A stretch of DNA of 64,000 nucleotides from Caulobacter endophyticus (GCF_029543245.1 NZ_JARQWV010000013.1:62001-126000), one strand, 5' to 3'; shown: positions 31,329 to 43,267, counted from the stretch's first letter. The notes: generated by a model not told the origin, from the letters alone. Translations and numbers: made by a program.

Positions 31329-33836
31329 CTACAGCGGCGGCGGGGGCGGCGCGAGGATCTCGCGCTTGCCGGCGTGATTGGCGGCGCCGACGACGCCTTC
31401 CTTCTCCATCCGCTCCATCAGCGAGGCGGCGCGGTTGTAGCCGATCTGCAGGCGGCGCTGGATGTAGCTGGTCGAGGCCTTGCGGTCGCGGGTGACCACG
31501 GCCACGGCGTGGTCGTAGAGGTCGTTGGCCCCGCCCTCGCCCTGGAAGGCGCCCTCGATGGCCTCTTCCTGCTCCTCGTCGCCGCCGGCGGTGACCTCCT
31601 CCAGGTACTGGGGGATGCCCTGGTCGCGCAGGAACTTGGCCACGGCCTCGACTTCACCGTCCGACACGAACGGGCCGTGCAGGCGGGTGATGCGGCCGCC
31701 GCCGGCCATGTAGAGCATGTCGCCCTGGCCCAGCAGCTGCTCGGCGCCCTGCTCGCCCAGGATGGTGCGGGCGTCGATCTTGCTGGTCACCTGGAAGCTG
31801 ATCCGGGTGGGGAAGTTGGCCTTGATGGTGCCGGTGATGACGTCGACCGACGGACGCTGGGTGGCCATGATCAGGTGGATGCCGGCGGCGCGGGCCATCT
31901 GGGCCAGGCGCTGCACGGCGCCTTCGATGTCCTTGCCGGCGACCATCATTAGGTCGGCCACCTCGTCGATGACCACGACCAGGTAGGGCATGGCCTCGGG
32001 GCGGATCTGCTCGGTCTCGTAGATCGGGCGGCCGGCGTCGTCGAAGCCGGTCTGGACGGTCCGCTCGAAGTGTTCGCCCTTTTCCAGGGCCTCGTTGGCC
32101 TTCTCGTTGTAGCCGCCGATGTTGCGCACGCCGATCTTGGACATGCGGCGATAGCGGTCCTCCATCTCGCGGACGGTCCACTTCAGCGCCACGACGGCCT
32201 TCTTCGGATCGGTCACGACCGGCGCCAGGAGGTGCGGGATGCCGTCATAGACCGACAGTTCCAGCATCTTGGGGTCGATCATGATGAAGCGGCACTTTTC
32301 AGGCGGCAGCTTGTAGAGGATCGACAGGATCATGGCGTTGACGCCGACCGACTTGCCCGAGCCGGTCGTACCGGCGATCAGCAGGTGGGGCATCTTGGCG
32401 AGGTCGGCGATGTAGGGCTCGCCGCCGATGGTTTCGCCCAGGGCCATGGGCAGGATCTGGCTGGCCTTGTCGTAGTCGGCGCTCGACAGCAGGTCGCGCA
32501 GATAGACGGTCTCGCGACGCTGGTTGGGCATTTCGATGCCGATGGCGTTGCGGCCTTGAGCCACGGCGACGCGGCACGAGATCACGCTCATCGAGCGGGC
32601 GATGTCGTCGGCCAGGGCGACGACGCGGGCGGTCTTCACGCCCGGCGCCGGCACCAGTTCGTACATGGTCACGACCGGGCCGGGACGGATCTGGTCGATC
32701 TGGCCCTTCACCCCGAACTCGGCCAACACGCTTTCCAGAAGGCGGGCGTTCTGGCGCAGGGCGCCTTCATCGAATTCCGACGAGCGCGGCTTGGCCTTGG
32801 CCAGCATGGCCAGTTCCGGCAACTGGAAGCCGTCCTCGTCTTCCTCGAAGTCGAAGGTCTTCTGCTGCTCGCGCTGTTCGCGGTTGCTGGGCGCCGCCGG
32901 AGCCTTGGGCTGGCGGATCGCCAGCGGGCGGGCCTCGAAGCTGGGCGCGAAATCGTCGTCGTCGTCCTCGACCGGCGGCGGGGCCGGACGGGCGGCCTTG
33001 GCGGCGCGCGCCGCGGGCTGCGGGGCGACGACCATGCCGTCCTCGTCGTCGGCGGGAGCCGGCGTGCGGGCGGCGCGGCGGGGCGCGGGGGCCTCGTCGT
33101 TGTCGATGGCGTCCATGGCCTCGCGCACCGGGCGGCGCGGGGCGGCCTTGGCGCGCGGGGCGCGGGCGGCCTGCGGCTCGGGCTCCTGGCGCGGCGCGCG
33201 TTCGCGCGGCGCGGTCAGGCGGGCGATCAGGGACAGCACGCTCTCGGGGTCGATGCGGCGCACGCCCAGGGCGTAGCCGACGCCGATCACGGCCCCGACC
33301 AGCAGCAGCAGGGCGGCGATGATCCGGGCGCCGGGGATGTGGGCGAAGCTGAAGATCCCGGCCAGCAGGTTGAGCAGGCCATCGCCCCAGAAGCCGCCCA
33401 GGCCCTTGGCCAGCGGCCAGACGGCGGGCTTGGCCAGCACGGTCAGGAAGCCGGCCAGGGCCAGCAGGCCGGCCACGCCGACGCCAGCGCGCACGCGCAA
33501 CTCGCGGCGGTGGGCGTCGGGATCAGGCTGGGCGGTGCGGGCCAGGCCGAACACCAGCATCATGATCGCCGCGACCCAGCCGGCCAGGCCGAGGGACTGG
33601 ACGACCACGTCGGCGATCACCGCGCCGGCGCCGCCCAGGGCGTTGCTGGCCGGCGCGCCGCTGACGGCGTTGAAGCTGGGATCGGAGGCGTCATAGGTCG
33701 CCAGGGACAGCAGCAGACCCGCGCCCAGAACCGCCAGGACGCCGCCCCGGAACCGGGCCGTCCATGGCTGATCCCAGCCATAGCGCACCGCCTCCCAGAC
33801 CAGCTCCACATTCGATCGCCGCGCAACTCGCGCCAT
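31329..33836 (-). CDS. ftsK: DNA translocase FtsK
   Basis: Septal ATPase that pumps DNA and activates dimer resolution at dif. 835 residues: four N-terminal membrane segments within residues 25-185, then a Pro/Ala/Asp-rich linker of about 140 residues. The RecA-like motor follows, with Walker [17 protein letters not shown] (about residue 485), Walker [15 protein letters not shown], and [12 protein letters not shown]. The C-terminal gamma winged helix ([34 protein letters not shown]) reads KOPS sites. The linker is shorter than in E. coli. It is divergent from the candidate RNA region at 33.9 kb. Confidence 0.97.
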   Translation of the reverse strand: MARVARRSNVELVWEAVRYGWDQPWTARFRGGVLAVLGAGLLLSLATYDASDPSFNAVSGAPASNALGGAGAVIADVVVQSLGLAGWVAAIMMLVFGLARTAQPDPDAHRRELRVRAGVGVAGLLALAGFLTVLAKPAVWPLAKGLGGFWGDGLLNLLAGIFSFAHIPGARIIAALLLLVGAVIGVGYALGVRRIDPESVLSLIARLTAPRERAPRQEPEPQAARAPRAKAAPRRPVREAMDAIDNDEAPAPRRAARTPAPADDEDGMVVAPQPAARAAKAARPAPPPVEDDDDDFAPSFEARPLAIRQPKAPAAPSNREQREQQKTFDFEEDEDGFQLPELAMLAKAKPRSSEFDEGALRQNARLLESVLAEFGVKGQIDQIRPGPVVTMYELVPAPGVKTARVVALADDIARSMSVISCRVAVAQGRNAIGIEMPNQRRETVYLRDLLSSADYDKASQILPMALGETIGGEPYIADLAKMPHLLIAGTTGSGKSVGVNAMILSILYKLPPEKCRFIMIDPKMLELSVYDGIPHLLAPVVTDPKKAVVALKWTVREMEDRYRRMSKIGVRNIGGYNEKANEALEKGEHFERTVQTGFDDAGRPIYETEQIRPEAMPYLVVVIDEVADLMMVAGKDIEGAVQRLAQMARAAGIHLIMATQRPSVDVITGTIKANFPTRISFQVTSKIDARTILGEQGAEQLLGQGDMLYMAGGGRITRLHGPFVSDGEVEAVAKFLRDQGIPQYLEEVTAGGDEEQEEAIEGAFQGEGGANDLYDHAVAVVTRDRKASTSYIQRRLQIGYNRAASLMERMEKEGVVGAANHAGKREILAPPPPPL

Positions 33837-33882
33837 GAACCACTCCGAAGCACTTCGAATGCTACCTTGTGGCCCCAGATGG

Positions 33883-33897
33883 TTAAGGGGCGTTTAC
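33883..33897. promoter_or_regulatory. CtrA-like motif upstream of ftsK
   Basis: TTAA-N7-TTAC, one base from the TTAA-N7-TTAA CtrA box I recall for Caulobacter, 46-61 bp upstream of the ftsK start. A position in the ftsK promoter would fit cell-cycle control. This is inferred. Confidence 0.4.
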
Positions 33898-33961
33898 CGA
33901 GATCGGGATCGAGGGGCCTCTGGAAACAAAGACTTAGTGTCGCAGGTCGTCACGAGAGCTT

Positions 33962-34062
33962 CATGGAACCAGAGTCGTGGGACGTGCATTTCCATGCCGT
34001 ATCCCCCTAGTAACATCCCCTCTGACTTCGCGACCCGGGCGGCGACGCCCGGGTCGTTTTTC
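33962..34062 (+). ncRNA. Candidate small RNA upstream of ftsK, ending at an intrinsic terminator
   Basis: No plus-strand gene lies in 33837-34244, yet a clear plus-strand terminator stands at 34032-34062. Upstream are a stem CATGGAA (33962-33968) / TTCCATG (33990-33996) and two C-rich unpaired runs, TATCCCCCTAG and CATCCCCTC, similar to those in the two units at 54.9-55.4 kb. GGAAC at 33965-33969 followed after 17 nt by CATT is close to an ECF-sigma promoter, in which case the RNA would start near 33997. The call is tentative. Confidence 0.4.
34032..34062 (+). terminator. Intrinsic terminator with no upstream protein gene
   Basis: Stem GACCCGGGC (34032-34040) / GCCCGGGTC (34047-34055), 9 bp, followed by GTTTTTCG. 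The T tract exists only on the plus strand. Confidence 0.85.
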
Positions 34063-34070
34063 GTCACGAC

Positions 34071-34236
34071 CGCCACCTTCTCCCCTTGCGGGAGAAGGTG
34101 GCGGTCGAAGACCGTCGGATGAGGGGTCTCTCAGAAGGTTGAATACGTACCCGTCAGTCCGTCGTCGCGGCGGAAAGGTCCGTCGACCCCTCACCCGACC
34201 TCCCTTCGGGAGGCCACCCTCTCCCGCAAGGGGAGA
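34071..34236. repeat. Dispersed palindromic repeat, family 3, copy 1
   Basis: Begins TTCTCCCCTTGCGGGAGAAGG and ends CTCTCCCGCAAGGGGAGAGG, with GGATGAGGGGTCTCTCA and CCCCTCACCCGACCTCCC as inner halves. The second copy is at 46068-46230. Confidence 0.8.
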
Positions 34237-34244
34237 GGGATTCT

Positions 34245-35540
34245 TCAGAGAATATACCGGCTCAGATCCGCATTGGCCGCCAGGGTTCCGACGCGCTTGT
34301 TGACGTAGTCGGCGTCGATGGTGACCGTCTCGCCGCCGTGGTCGGTGGCGGTGAAGCTGATCTCTTCGACCACCTTTTCCATGATCGTCTGCAAGCGGCG
34401 GGCGCCGATGTTCTCGACCGAGGCGTTGACGGCCACGGCCGCGTCGGCCAGGGCGTCGATGGCCTCGTCGGTGAACACAAGGGTCAGGCCCTCGGTGGCC
34501 ATCAGGGCCTGGTGCTGGCGCAGCAGGTTGGCTTCCGGCTCGGTGAGGATGCGGCGCATGTCGTCGCGCGACAGGCCCTTCAGCTCGACGCGGATCGGCA
34601 GGCGGCCTTGCAGCTCGGGCAGCAGGTCCGACGGCTTGGCCACGTGGAAGGCGCCCGAGGCGATGAACAGGATGTGGTCGGTCTTCACCGGCCCATACTT
34701 GGTCGACACCGTCGTGCCCTCGATCAGCGGCAGCAGGTCGCGCTGCACGCCTTCCCGGGAAACGTCGGCGCCGCCGCGCTGCGAGCTGCTGGCGACCTTG
34801 TCGATCTCGTCGAGGAAGACGATGCCGTGGTTCTCGGCCAGGGCCAGGGCTTCCTGCGTCAGAGCCTCCTGGTCGAGCAGCTTGTCGCTCTCCTCGGCGA
34901 TCAGCGGGGCCCAGGCGCCCGAGACCGTGGTCTTGTGGGTCTTGGTGCGGCCGCCGCCGAACGACTTCATCATCTCGCCGAGGTTCAGCACCGAGGCGCC
35001 CGGCTGGCCGGGAATCTCGAACATGCCGCCGCCGCCGTTGTCGGCCAGGGTCAGCTCGATTTCCTTGTCGTCGAGCTCGCCGGCGCGGAGCTTCTTGCGG
35101 AAGCTGTCGCGGGCCGCCGTAGCGCCGGGGCCGGTCAGGGCGTCGAGGATGCGGTCCTCGGCGGCGGCTTCGGCCTTGGCCTTCACGCCCGAACGACGCT
35201 TGTCGCGGACCATGGCCAGGGCGCTTTCGACCAGGTCACGGACGATCTGGTCGACGTCCCGGCCGACATAGCCGACCTCCGTGAACTTGGTGGCCTCGAC
35301 CTTGAGGAACGGGGCCTGGGCCAGTTTGGCCAGGCGCCGGGCGATCTCGGTCTTGCCCACGCCCGTGGGGCCGATCAGCAGGATGTTCTTGGGGGTGATC
35401 TCGTCCTGCAGGTCGGCCGGGGTGCGACGGCGGCGCCAGCGGTTGCGCAGGGCGACGGCGACGGCGCGCTTGGCCTCGGCGTGGCCGACGATGAAGCGAT
35501 CCAGTTCGGAGACGATTTCGCGGGGGGAGAACTCGGTCAT
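34245..35540 (-). CDS. hslU: ATP-dependent protease ATPase subunit HslU
   Basis: AAA+ unfoldase of the HslUV protease. 431 residues: [20 protein letters not shown], Walker A GPTGVGKT at residues 57-64, [19 protein letters not shown] (pore region), Walker [11 protein letters not shown] and the C-terminal [14 protein letters not shown] that inserts into HslV. The insertion domain is present. The ATG at 35540 overlaps the stop of the NTF2-like gene by two bases (ATGA); an ATG at 35597 would add an untypical arm. Its partner hslV is on the same strand but separated by the NTF2-like gene. Confidence 0.96.
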   Translation of the reverse strand: MTEFSPREIVSELDRFIVGHAEAKRAVAVALRNRWRRRRTPADLQDEITPKNILLIGPTGVGKTEIARRLAKLAQAPFLKVEATKFTEVGYVGRDVDQIVRDLVESALAMVRDKRRSGVKAKAEAAAEDRILDALTGPGATAARDSFRKKLRAGELDDKEIELTLADNGGGGMFEIPGQPGASVLNLGEMMKSFGGGRTKTHKTTVSGAWAPLIAEESDKLLDQEALTQEALALAENHGIVFLDEIDKVASSSQRGGADVSREGVQRDLLPLIEGTTVSTKYGPVKTDHILFIASGAFHVAKPSDLLPELQGRLPIRVELKGLSRDDMRRILTEPEANLLRQHQALMATEGLTLVFTDEAIDALADAAVAVNASVENIGARRLQTIMEKVVEEISFTATDHGGETVTIDADYVNKRVGTLAANADLSRYIL

Positions 35541-36376
35541 GTGTCGTTGATCAGGGTCTCGAAGATCAGGCGCCAGCCTTCGGCGCGTTTCTGCCACACG
35601 TGCATATAGTGCGCGGCGACGGGTTTGTTATCGGGTCCGCTCCAAGTCGCCTCGCCATGGGTCCAGACGAGGTCGCCCGCGCCCGACGCGCCGCCGCCCT
35701 GCGGACGCAGCGCGATCGAGGCCGGACGCAGGGCCAGCCGGGCGGAGAGGTCGTTTCCGGCCAGGGCCTTGGCGCTCTTGGGTCCCAGCAGCCAGGCGTC
35801 GGCGGTCAGCACGGCCTTGTAGGCGGCGGGGGCGTCGGTGGAGGCGGCCAAGGCCAGGGCGGCTTCGGCGTCGCGGGCCTCCTCGAAGCCCTGGGCCTGG
35901 GACGCCGCGCCCTCGGACGCGAGCGGGCCGACCTGGGCGGCGGCGTCGGGACCGGGGGCCCTGCCGGGATCGGCCTCGGCGCCGCCGTCATAGACCCACT
36001 TCCACACCCCGTCGGCGCCCTTGCGCCAGATGGTGGCGTAGTAGCCGCCGCGCTTGTCGTCGATGCTCCAGGGCCCGAACGACAGGCCAAGGTCGCCGGA
36101 GCGGGCGATCACCACCTTCTGCGGCCACCAGAAGAGCTTGGGCTCGTTCGTCCCGGGGCGCTTTTCGTAGAGCTCGCGGGCGTTCACCGGGCCGGGCGCG
36201 AAGACGATGGCGTCGTCGGCCATGTGCTTGAGGAACGAGCCCCGGATCCCCAGGGCCAGGCCGTCGGCCGCGAAGGCCCGCTCGGCGGCCTCGATGGGGG
36301 CGGCCGAGATCTCCTGGGCGATGGCCGGACCGGCGATGGCGGCGGCGATCAGGGCGGGGGGAAGGATCTTGAGCAT
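35537..36376 (-). CDS. Exported NTF2-like / DUF4440-type protein between hslV and hslU
   Basis: 279 residues with a signal peptide ([17 protein letters not shown]). The sequence contains two NTF2-like (SnoaL/DUF4440) patterns: [25 protein letters not shown] and [22 protein letters not shown] in the first half, then [29 protein letters not shown] in the second. NTF2-like domains bind small ligands or serve as enzymes; no catalytic residue is clear. Its stop overlaps the hslU start, so translation is coupled. A periplasmic protein coupled to a cytoplasmic protease subunit is unusual. Confidence 0.85.
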   Translation of the reverse strand: MLKILPPALIAAAIAGPAIAQEISAAPIEAAERAFAADGLALGIRGSFLKHMADDAIVFAPGPVNARELYEKRPGTNEPKLFWWPQKVVIARSGDLGLSFGPWSIDDKRGGYYATIWRKGADGVWKWVYDGGAEADPGRAPGPDAAAQVGPLASEGAASQAQGFEEARDAEAALALAASTDAPAAYKAVLTADAWLLGPKSAKALAGNDLSARLALRPASIALRPQGGGASGAGDLVWTHGEATWSGPDNKPVAAHYMHVWQKRAEGWRLIFETLINDT

Positions 36377-36423
36377 GGTGTCGGGTCCTCGAACGCCAGC
36401 TTCTCTGTCTGGTCCATTCTAGC

Positions 36424-36563
36424 CGTCATCCCGGCCGCAGCGAAGCGGAGAGCCGGGACCCAGGAGCCGCCGCACTGCGCCGGCTGCCGTCTGGGCTGTG
36501 AACCTTGGCGCGGAGCCCGGTCCCCTGGGTCCCGGATCGGCCTTCGGCCGTCCGGGATGACGA
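36424..36563. repeat. Dispersed palindromic repeat, family 1, copy 4
   Basis: Starts CGTCATCCCGGCCGCAG and ends GTCCGGGATGACGA, with GCCGGGACCCAGG / CCTGGGTCCCGG inside. It lies between the hslV stop and the NTF2-like gene, so the hsl operon contains a repeat. Confidence 0.85.
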
Positions 36564-36574
36564 CTTGAAGAGGC

Positions 36575-37138
36575 CTACAGCCCCTCCACCGTCAGGTTGC
36601 CGTTGGTGTAGACGCAGATCTCGGCGGCGATGGCCATGGCGCGGCGGGCGATCTCTTCTGCGGTCAGGTCCTGGTCGATCAGGGCCTTGGCGGCGGCCAG
36701 GGCGTAGTTGCCGCCCGAGCCGATGGCCGCGACCGCGCCGCCGCCTGGGCTTTCGCCCGGCTCCAGCACGTCGCCGACGCCGGTGACGGTGTAGATGGCG
36801 TCCTTGTCGGCCACCAGCAGCATGGCTTCCAGGCGGCGCAGGTAGCGGTCGGTGCGCCAGTCCTTGGCCAGGTCGACGCAGGCCCGGGCCAGTTGGTTGG
36901 GATACTGCTCGAGCTTGGCTTCCAGCCGCTCGATCAGGGTGAAGGCGTCGGCCGTGGCCCCGGCGAAGCCGGCGACGACGGCGCCCCCGGCCAGGCGGCG
37001 GACCTTGCGGGCGTTGCCCTTGACGACGGTTGGGCCCATGGAGACCTGTCCGTCGCCGGCGATCACGGTCTGGCCGTTCTTGCGCACCGCGAGAATGGTG
37101 GTGCCGTGCCAGTCGGGGAACGAGTTCGAGCTTTGCAT
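36575..37138 (-). CDS. hslV: ATP-dependent protease subunit HslV
   Basis: Threonine protease of the proteasome-beta family. From ATG 37138, 187 residues, with [14 protein letters not shown]. The nucleophile is the Thr at about position 13, exposed by removal of the short N-terminal arm. [32 protein letters not shown] and [15 protein letters not shown] are all conserved. It is divergent from moeB, with 41 bp between start codons. Confidence 0.95.
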   Translation of the reverse strand: MQSSNSFPDWHGTTILAVRKNGQTVIAGDGQVSMGPTVVKGNARKVRRLAGGAVVAGFAGATADAFTLIERLEAKLEQYPNQLARACVDLAKDWRTDRYLRRLEAMLLVADKDAIYTVTGVGDVLEPGESPGGGAVAAIGSGGNYALAAAKALIDQDLTAEEIARRAMAIAAEICVYTNGNLTVEGL

Positions 37139-37179
37139 GGCTTCGCATGTGGCGAGGCCGGCCTGGAGGGTCAAGCGCC

Positions 37180-37917
37180 ATGAGCTTTTCCGAACGCGAG
37201 GTCGAGCGCTACGCCCGTCACCTGGTGCTGCGCGAGATCGGCGGGCCGGGGCAACAGAAGCTCAAGGCGGCCAAGGTTCTGCTGGTCGGCGCCGGGGGAC
37301 TGGGGGCGCCTGCGGCCCTTTATCTGGCGGCCGCGGGCGTAGGAACCATCGGCATCGCCGACGCCGATACGGTGTCGCTGTCGAACCTGCAGCGGCAGGT
37401 GCTTTATGCGGAAGGCGACGTCGGCAAGCCCAAGGTCGAGGCGGCCGCGACGCATCTGGCGGCGCTGAACCCGAACGTGGCGGTGGTTCCCCACCCCGTG
37501 TGGCTGGATGCGAGCAACGCCCGCGAGATCGTGCGCGGCTACGACATCGTGCTGGACGGCACGGACGACTTCGCCACCCGCTTCGCCGTCAGCGACGCCT
37601 GCCTGGCCGAGGGCAAGGTGCTGGTCAGCGGGGCGCTGGGGCGCTGGACCGGCCAGGTGGGCGTGTTCCATGGCCAGCCCTGCTATCGCTGCCTGGTGCC
37701 GGAAATCCCGCCGGACGCCGAGACCTGCGCCCTCGTGGGCGTGGTCGGGGCCCTGGCCGGGGTCATCGGCGCGATGATGGCGCTGGAGGCGGTGAAGGTC
37801 ATCACCGGGGCCGGAAAGCCGCTGGCCGGGCGCCTGCTGATCTACGACGCCCTGGCGGCCGAGACCCGCACGGTGCGCATCGGCGCGGACCCGGCCTGCC
37901 CCGCCTGCGGGGCATAG
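37180..37917 (+). CDS. moeB: Molybdopterin-synthase adenylyltransferase / ThiF-family E1-like protein
   Basis: Adenylates the C-terminal glycine of a ubiquitin-like sulfur carrier (MoaD or ThiS). 245 residues: [23 protein letters not shown] motif [19 protein letters not shown], the Arg finger region [18 protein letters not shown], and the zinc pairs CYRC and CPAC. GTCALV-type segment reads [16 protein letters not shown]. Start ATG 37180 with GGAGGG. MoeB and ThiF are difficult to tell apart; no moaD or thiS lies nearby, so the carrier is unknown. Confidence 0.9.
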   Translation: MSFSEREVERYARHLVLREIGGPGQQKLKAAKVLLVGAGGLGAPAALYLAAAGVGTIGIADADTVSLSNLQRQVLYAEGDVGKPKVEAAATHLAALNPNVAVVPHPVWLDASNAREIVRGYDIVLDGTDDFATRFAVSDACLAEGKVLVSGALGRWTGQVGVFHGQPCYRCLVPEIPPDAETCALVGVVGALAGVIGAMMALEAVKVITGAGKPLAGRLLIYDALAAETRTVRIGADPACPACGA

Positions 37918-38023
37918 CGCTGTTCGGCGAAAACCTTGTGCCTACGGGGCTTTACGGGGTCGAGTCGGTGGATTGTTTGGTCTAGGTTGCCGGCCGCCGG
38001 TCCCGGCGGACCCTCCCCCTTAG

Positions 38024-39565
<1,542 letters not shown>

Positions 39566-39572
39566 TGCCCCG

Positions 39573-41579
39573 CTATGCCAGGGCGGTCTTCAGGTAGGCG
39601 AGGACCGGATCGAGCATCATCCGGGTCTCGTCCTCGTCCCGGGGGGCATGGGGCAGGTCGCGCACCTCGACATGCTCGACCGTCTTGCCGGCGTCCCGCA
39701 GGGCCTTGGCCATGATCCGCGACTGCCGGGCGGGCACGACCCCGTCCAGCAGGCCGTGGACCAGCAGGACCGGCGCGGCGATGGCTTTGGCGCGCCGCGC
39801 GGGCGAGGCCGCTTCCAGGGCGGCCTTGTCGGTGTCCGGGTCGCCGATGGTCTTCACCCAGTAGCGGTAGGAGGGGGAATCCTCGCCGTCCTCGCGCTCG
39901 TAGGCGAGGATGTCGGGCAGGTCGGACACCCCGGCGATGGAGACCACGGTCTTGTAGAGGGTCGGGTTGCGCACCGCCCCCATCAGGGCCGCGTAGCCGC
40001 CATAGCTGGCGCCGCAGATGGCGACCTTTCCGGGGCTGACCTTGCCGCTCGCCAGCACCTGGGCGACGGCGTCCTCGACGTCCTCCTGCATCCGGTCGCC
40101 CCAGCGGCGGCGGCCGGCGTCGGCGAAGGCGCGGCCGTAGCCGGAGGAGCCGCGGAAGTTGACCTGCAGCACCAGCCAGCCCTGGGCGGCGAAGGCCTGG
40201 GCGAACAGGTCGTAGCTGAGGCTGTCGCGGGTCTCTGGCCCGCCGTGCGGGAAGACCACGAGCGGATGCGGGCCCGGCGTGATGGGCGTGGACAGATAGG
40301 CCCGCAGCTTGACGCCGTCGCGCGCGGTGACGTCGAGGGTCGCCATCGGCGCCAGCCGGGCCTCGGAAAGCCAGGGCTGGCGATCGCCCAGGGCGTCGAA
40401 ACGCTTGGCCTGCTTGTCGTAGAAGAAATACGAGCCGGGCATGCGCGGCCCGCTGACATGGGCCAGGAAGCGCTCACGGTCGGCGCTGGCGTCGACCAGC
40501 TTGACGTTGGCCTCGTTGTTGAAGAAGGCGTTCATCGCCTTGTGGTGGCTGTTCAGCTTGGGATCGGCGAACTGGTAGACCACCCGGTCGTCGGTATAGC
40601 GCGCGGCGAGGAAGCGTCCCCGCTCGTCGACCAGGGCGTTCTCTACGTCGCGGCCGGGCCGCTGCGAGACGGCCTCGCCCAGGGCCCGGGTGCGCAGGTC
40701 GAACTTGCGCAGGATCCGCGTTTCCTCGCCGTCCTGGCGCGAGGCCACCAGCAGCACGCCGGGGTCGTCGGTGCCCGCGAGAATCTCGAAATCGGGGGTC
40801 TCCAGCTCGGAGACGCGGATCTTGCGCACGAAGGTCCAGTCCTTGGCGCCAGGCGGCCGCGCATGGAGCGACAGCACCGTGCCGCGGCTGTTGTAGTCGT
40901 AGCGCAGCACCGGCACGCCGTCCTGGACCCACCAGCCGTAGGTGGACGTCCCGCCGTACTCCACCAGCTCGGGCTCGCCGGTATAGACGTCGACTTTGTA
41001 GAGACCGAGCGTCGGGCGGGTCAGCTCCCCGATCGCCATCAGCACGTTGCGCGGATCGTCCGGCAGCATGTCGACGACGTAGCCGAGGTCGAAGTTCTCG
41101 CGCAGCTTGATCCGGCTGGCGCCGAACAGGACGACGTCCTTGCCGCTGCCGTCGGCGTTGATGGCCAGGACGCGGCGCACCTTCGGCGCCTTGTAGATCG
41201 CGCCCATGCGGCTGCCGACGGCGGGCGCGCCGGCGACCCGCGCATCGGTGACCGCCCAGATCAGCAGGCGTTCGTTGTTGGCCCAGGCAATGCGCTGGAC
41301 CTTCATCGTCCCGACCCGGAGGGTCCTGGGCGTGGCGGTCGGGTCGGCGGCCTTGACGAAGGTGACCATGCCGTAGGTCTTGCCGTCGATCTCGCGCTCG
41401 GAAAGCAGGGCGATCTGCTGGCCGTCGGGCGACAGGGCCGCGCCGCGTGTCGTGGCCGGCTTGAGCAGTTCCTCGAGGCTGGGCGGACTGTGAGCGGTCC
41501 CGGCGGCGATCGAAGCCCTTGCCGACAAGAGCGCAGGCGCAAGCACGACGCCGCCAACGACGTCACGACGCGAAATCAT
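39573..41579 (-). CDS. S9-family prolyl oligopeptidase-like serine peptidase, exported
   Basis: 668 residues with a twin-arginine-like signal (MISRRDVVGGVVLAPALL). An N-terminal beta-propeller (about residues 30-410, with DGQQIALLSE-type blades) is followed by the alpha/beta hydrolase: GGPETRDSLSYDLFAQ, catalytic Ser in ICGASYGGYAALMG, Asp in LLVHGLLDGVVP and His in LPHAPRDEDE. It cleaves dipeptides or acylated residues from peptides in the periplasm, like Caulobacter S9 aminopeptidases. ATG 41579 follows a GGGGG site. Confidence 0.9.
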   Translation of the reverse strand: MISRRDVVGGVVLAPALLSARASIAAGTAHSPPSLEELLKPATTRGAALSPDGQQIALLSEREIDGKTYGMVTFVKAADPTATPRTLRVGTMKVQRIAWANNERLLIWAVTDARVAGAPAVGSRMGAIYKAPKVRRVLAINADGSGKDVVLFGASRIKLRENFDLGYVVDMLPDDPRNVLMAIGELTRPTLGLYKVDVYTGEPELVEYGGTSTYGWWVQDGVPVLRYDYNSRGTVLSLHARPPGAKDWTFVRKIRVSELETPDFEILAGTDDPGVLLVASRQDGEETRILRKFDLRTRALGEAVSQRPGRDVENALVDERGRFLAARYTDDRVVYQFADPKLNSHHKAMNAFFNNEANVKLVDASADRERFLAHVSGPRMPGSYFFYDKQAKRFDALGDRQPWLSEARLAPMATLDVTARDGVKLRAYLSTPITPGPHPLVVFPHGGPETRDSLSYDLFAQAFAAQGWLVLQVNFRGSSGYGRAFADAGRRRWGDRMQEDVEDAVAQVLASGKVSPGKVAICGASYGGYAALMGAVRNPTLYKTVVSIAGVSDLPDILAYEREDGEDSPSYRYWVKTIGDPDTDKAALEAASPARRAKAIAAPVLLVHGLLDGVVPARQSRIMAKALRDAGKTVEHVEVRDLPHAPRDEDETRMMLDPVLAYLKTALA

Positions 41580-41667
41580 GAAAACCCCCAACCTACGAGG
41601 GTCAGCTAAGGCTTGGCCGAAGACAAGGTCAAGTTGTCGCGTGTGTCGCGGGCGCGCTATGCGCGTT

Positions 41668-42654
41668 TTAAAGCATCGCCGGGATGACCCGGTCGGGCGG
41701 GCGGTGGCCGTCCATGAAGGTCTTCACGTTGACGATGACCTTCTCGCCCATGTCGATGCGGCCCTCGACCGTGGCCGAGCCCATGTGGGGCAGCAGCACC
41801 ACGTTGGGCAGCTTGAGCAGCTTGGGATTGATGGCCGGCTCGTGCTCGTAGACGTCGAGGCCCGCGCCCGCGAGCTCGCCCCGGGCCAGCATATTGGCCA
41901 GGGCCCCCTCGTCGATCACCTCGCCGCGGGCGGTGTTGACGACGATGGCGTGCGGCCGCAGCAGCTTGAGCCGGCGCGCCGACAGCAGGTGGTAGGTGGC
42001 CGGGGTGTGCGGGCAGTTGATCGAGATGATGTCCATCCGGGCCAGCATCTGGTCGAGGCTTTCCCAGTAGGTGCAGCCCAGCTCTTCGGCGATGCGCGGG
42101 CTGACCGGCTTGCGGTTGTGATAGTGCACCTGCATGCCGAAGGCCTTGGCGCGACGGGCCACGGCCTGGCCGATGCGGCCCATCCCGACGATGCCCAGGC
42201 GCTTGCCCCACAGGCGGCGGCCCAGCATCCAGGTCGGCGACCAGCCCTGGAACTCGCCGGCCTTGACCACCTCGGCGCCTTCGACGACCCGGCGGGCGGC
42301 GGCCATGATCAGGGTCATGGTCAGGTCGGCGGTGTCTTCGGTCAGCACCCCGGGGGTGTTGGTGACGATGATCCCCCGCGCATTGGCGGTGGCGACGTCG
42401 ATATTGTCGACCCCGGCCCCGAAATTGGCGATCAGCTTGAGCCTTTCGCCGGATCGCGACAGAAGGCGACTGTCGATGCGGTCGGTGATGGTCGGCACCA
42501 ACACGTCGGCCCGTCCCATGGCCTCGACCAGCTCGTCGGCGGTCATCGGCTTGTCGGACAGGTTCAGTTCGGTGTCGAACAGTTCGCACATGCGCGTCTC
42601 GACCGGATCGGGCAGCTTGCGCGTGACGACGACTTTGAGCTTGCGGGCAGGCAT
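41668..42654 (-). CDS. D-2-hydroxyacid dehydrogenase (glyoxylate reductase type)
   Basis: 328 residues, NAD(P)-dependent. Rossmann motif GIVGMGRIGQAVARRAKAFG; catalytic Arg and Glu in NTARGEVIDE and the DVYEHEPAINP segment; His in LLPHMGSATVEGR. The catalytic Rossmann pair is inserted in a KFRLPDPVETRM-type substrate domain. Likely reduces glyoxylate or hydroxypyruvate; SerA is excluded by the absence of ACT domains. Start ATG 42654 (MPARKLKVVVTRKLP). It is divergent from the SH3 protein gene. Confidence 0.9.
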   Translation of the reverse strand: MPARKLKVVVTRKLPDPVETRMCELFDTELNLSDKPMTADELVEAMGRADVLVPTITDRIDSRLLSRSGERLKLIANFGAGVDNIDVATANARGIIVTNTPGVLTEDTADLTMTLIMAAARRVVEGAEVVKAGEFQGWSPTWMLGRRLWGKRLGIVGMGRIGQAVARRAKAFGMQVHYHNRKPVSPRIAEELGCTYWESLDQMLARMDIISINCPHTPATYHLLSARRLKLLRPHAIVVNTARGEVIDEGALANMLARGELAGAGLDVYEHEPAINPKLLKLPNVVLLPHMGSATVEGRIDMGEKVIVNVKTFMDGHRPPDRVIPAML

Positions 42655-42727
42655 GGGCGGTCCGAAAAGCCTTTCCCTGACGGGCGTTCGAAATCTGTAG
42701 CAAAGGGGCCGGAAGCGGCCAAGCAAC

Positions 42728-43267
42728 ATGCCGGTGAAATGCAAACATCGTTCGCTGGGCGGATTGGCGCTGGGCGGAGTTGTGGCCGCAGCGGCCCTGC
42801 TGGCGGGGCCGGCCCTGGCCCAGGCCCCGGCCACCACGCCGTCGGGCCTGCCGGTGCCGCGCTACGTCGTGCTGAAGTACGGCGAGGTCAATGCGCGCCA
42901 GGGTCCGGACGAACAGCACCGCCTGCTGTGGATCTACAAGGCCAAGGGCCTGCCGGTGCAGGTCGTGGCCGAAACCCGCGAGTGGCGGCGGATCTGCGAT
43001 CCCGAAGGGGGCCTGGCCTGGGTGCACAAGCGCACCACCGACGGCCGGCGCACCGCCATGCGGGTGCAGGACAGCCCCCTGCCCCTGCGTGCTTCGCCCA
43101 AGGCGGAGTCGCGGGTCAGCGCCTATCTGGCTGGTCGCGCGATCGCCAATCTCGACAAGTGCGAGAAGGGCTGGTGCCGGCTGAAGGCCGACGGCGCGTC
43201 GGGCTGGGCCCCCGAAGGCGAGGTCTGGGGGACGAAAGAGGCCCTGCAGTGTCCGGAAGGGCGCTGA
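42728..43267 (+). CDS. Exported bacterial SH3-domain protein
   Basis: 179 residues with a signal peptide (LGGVVAAAALLAGPALAQ) and two SH3-like modules: VNARQGPDEQHRLLWIYKAKGLPVQVVAE and DSPLPLRASPKAESRVSAYLAG, each with the W-R/G-W pattern (EWRRICDPEGGLAWVHKR, GWCRLKADGASGWAPEG). Such domains bind peptidoglycan or cell-wall partners. Resembles DUF1058-type proteins. Location is likely periplasmic. Confidence 0.85.
   Translation: MPVKCKHRSLGGLALGGVVAAAALLAGPALAQAPATTPSGLPVPRYVVLKYGEVNARQGPDEQHRLLWIYKAKGLPVQVVAETREWRRICDPEGGLAWVHKRTTDGRRTAMRVQDSPLPLRASPKAESRVSAYLAGRAIANLDKCEKGWCRLKADGASGWAPEGEVWGTKEALQCPEGR

Noticed and set aside
32070..34010. A 646-residue plus-strand frame opposite ftsK
   Set aside because: Antisense shadow; no domain, composition rich in G/Q/A/H.
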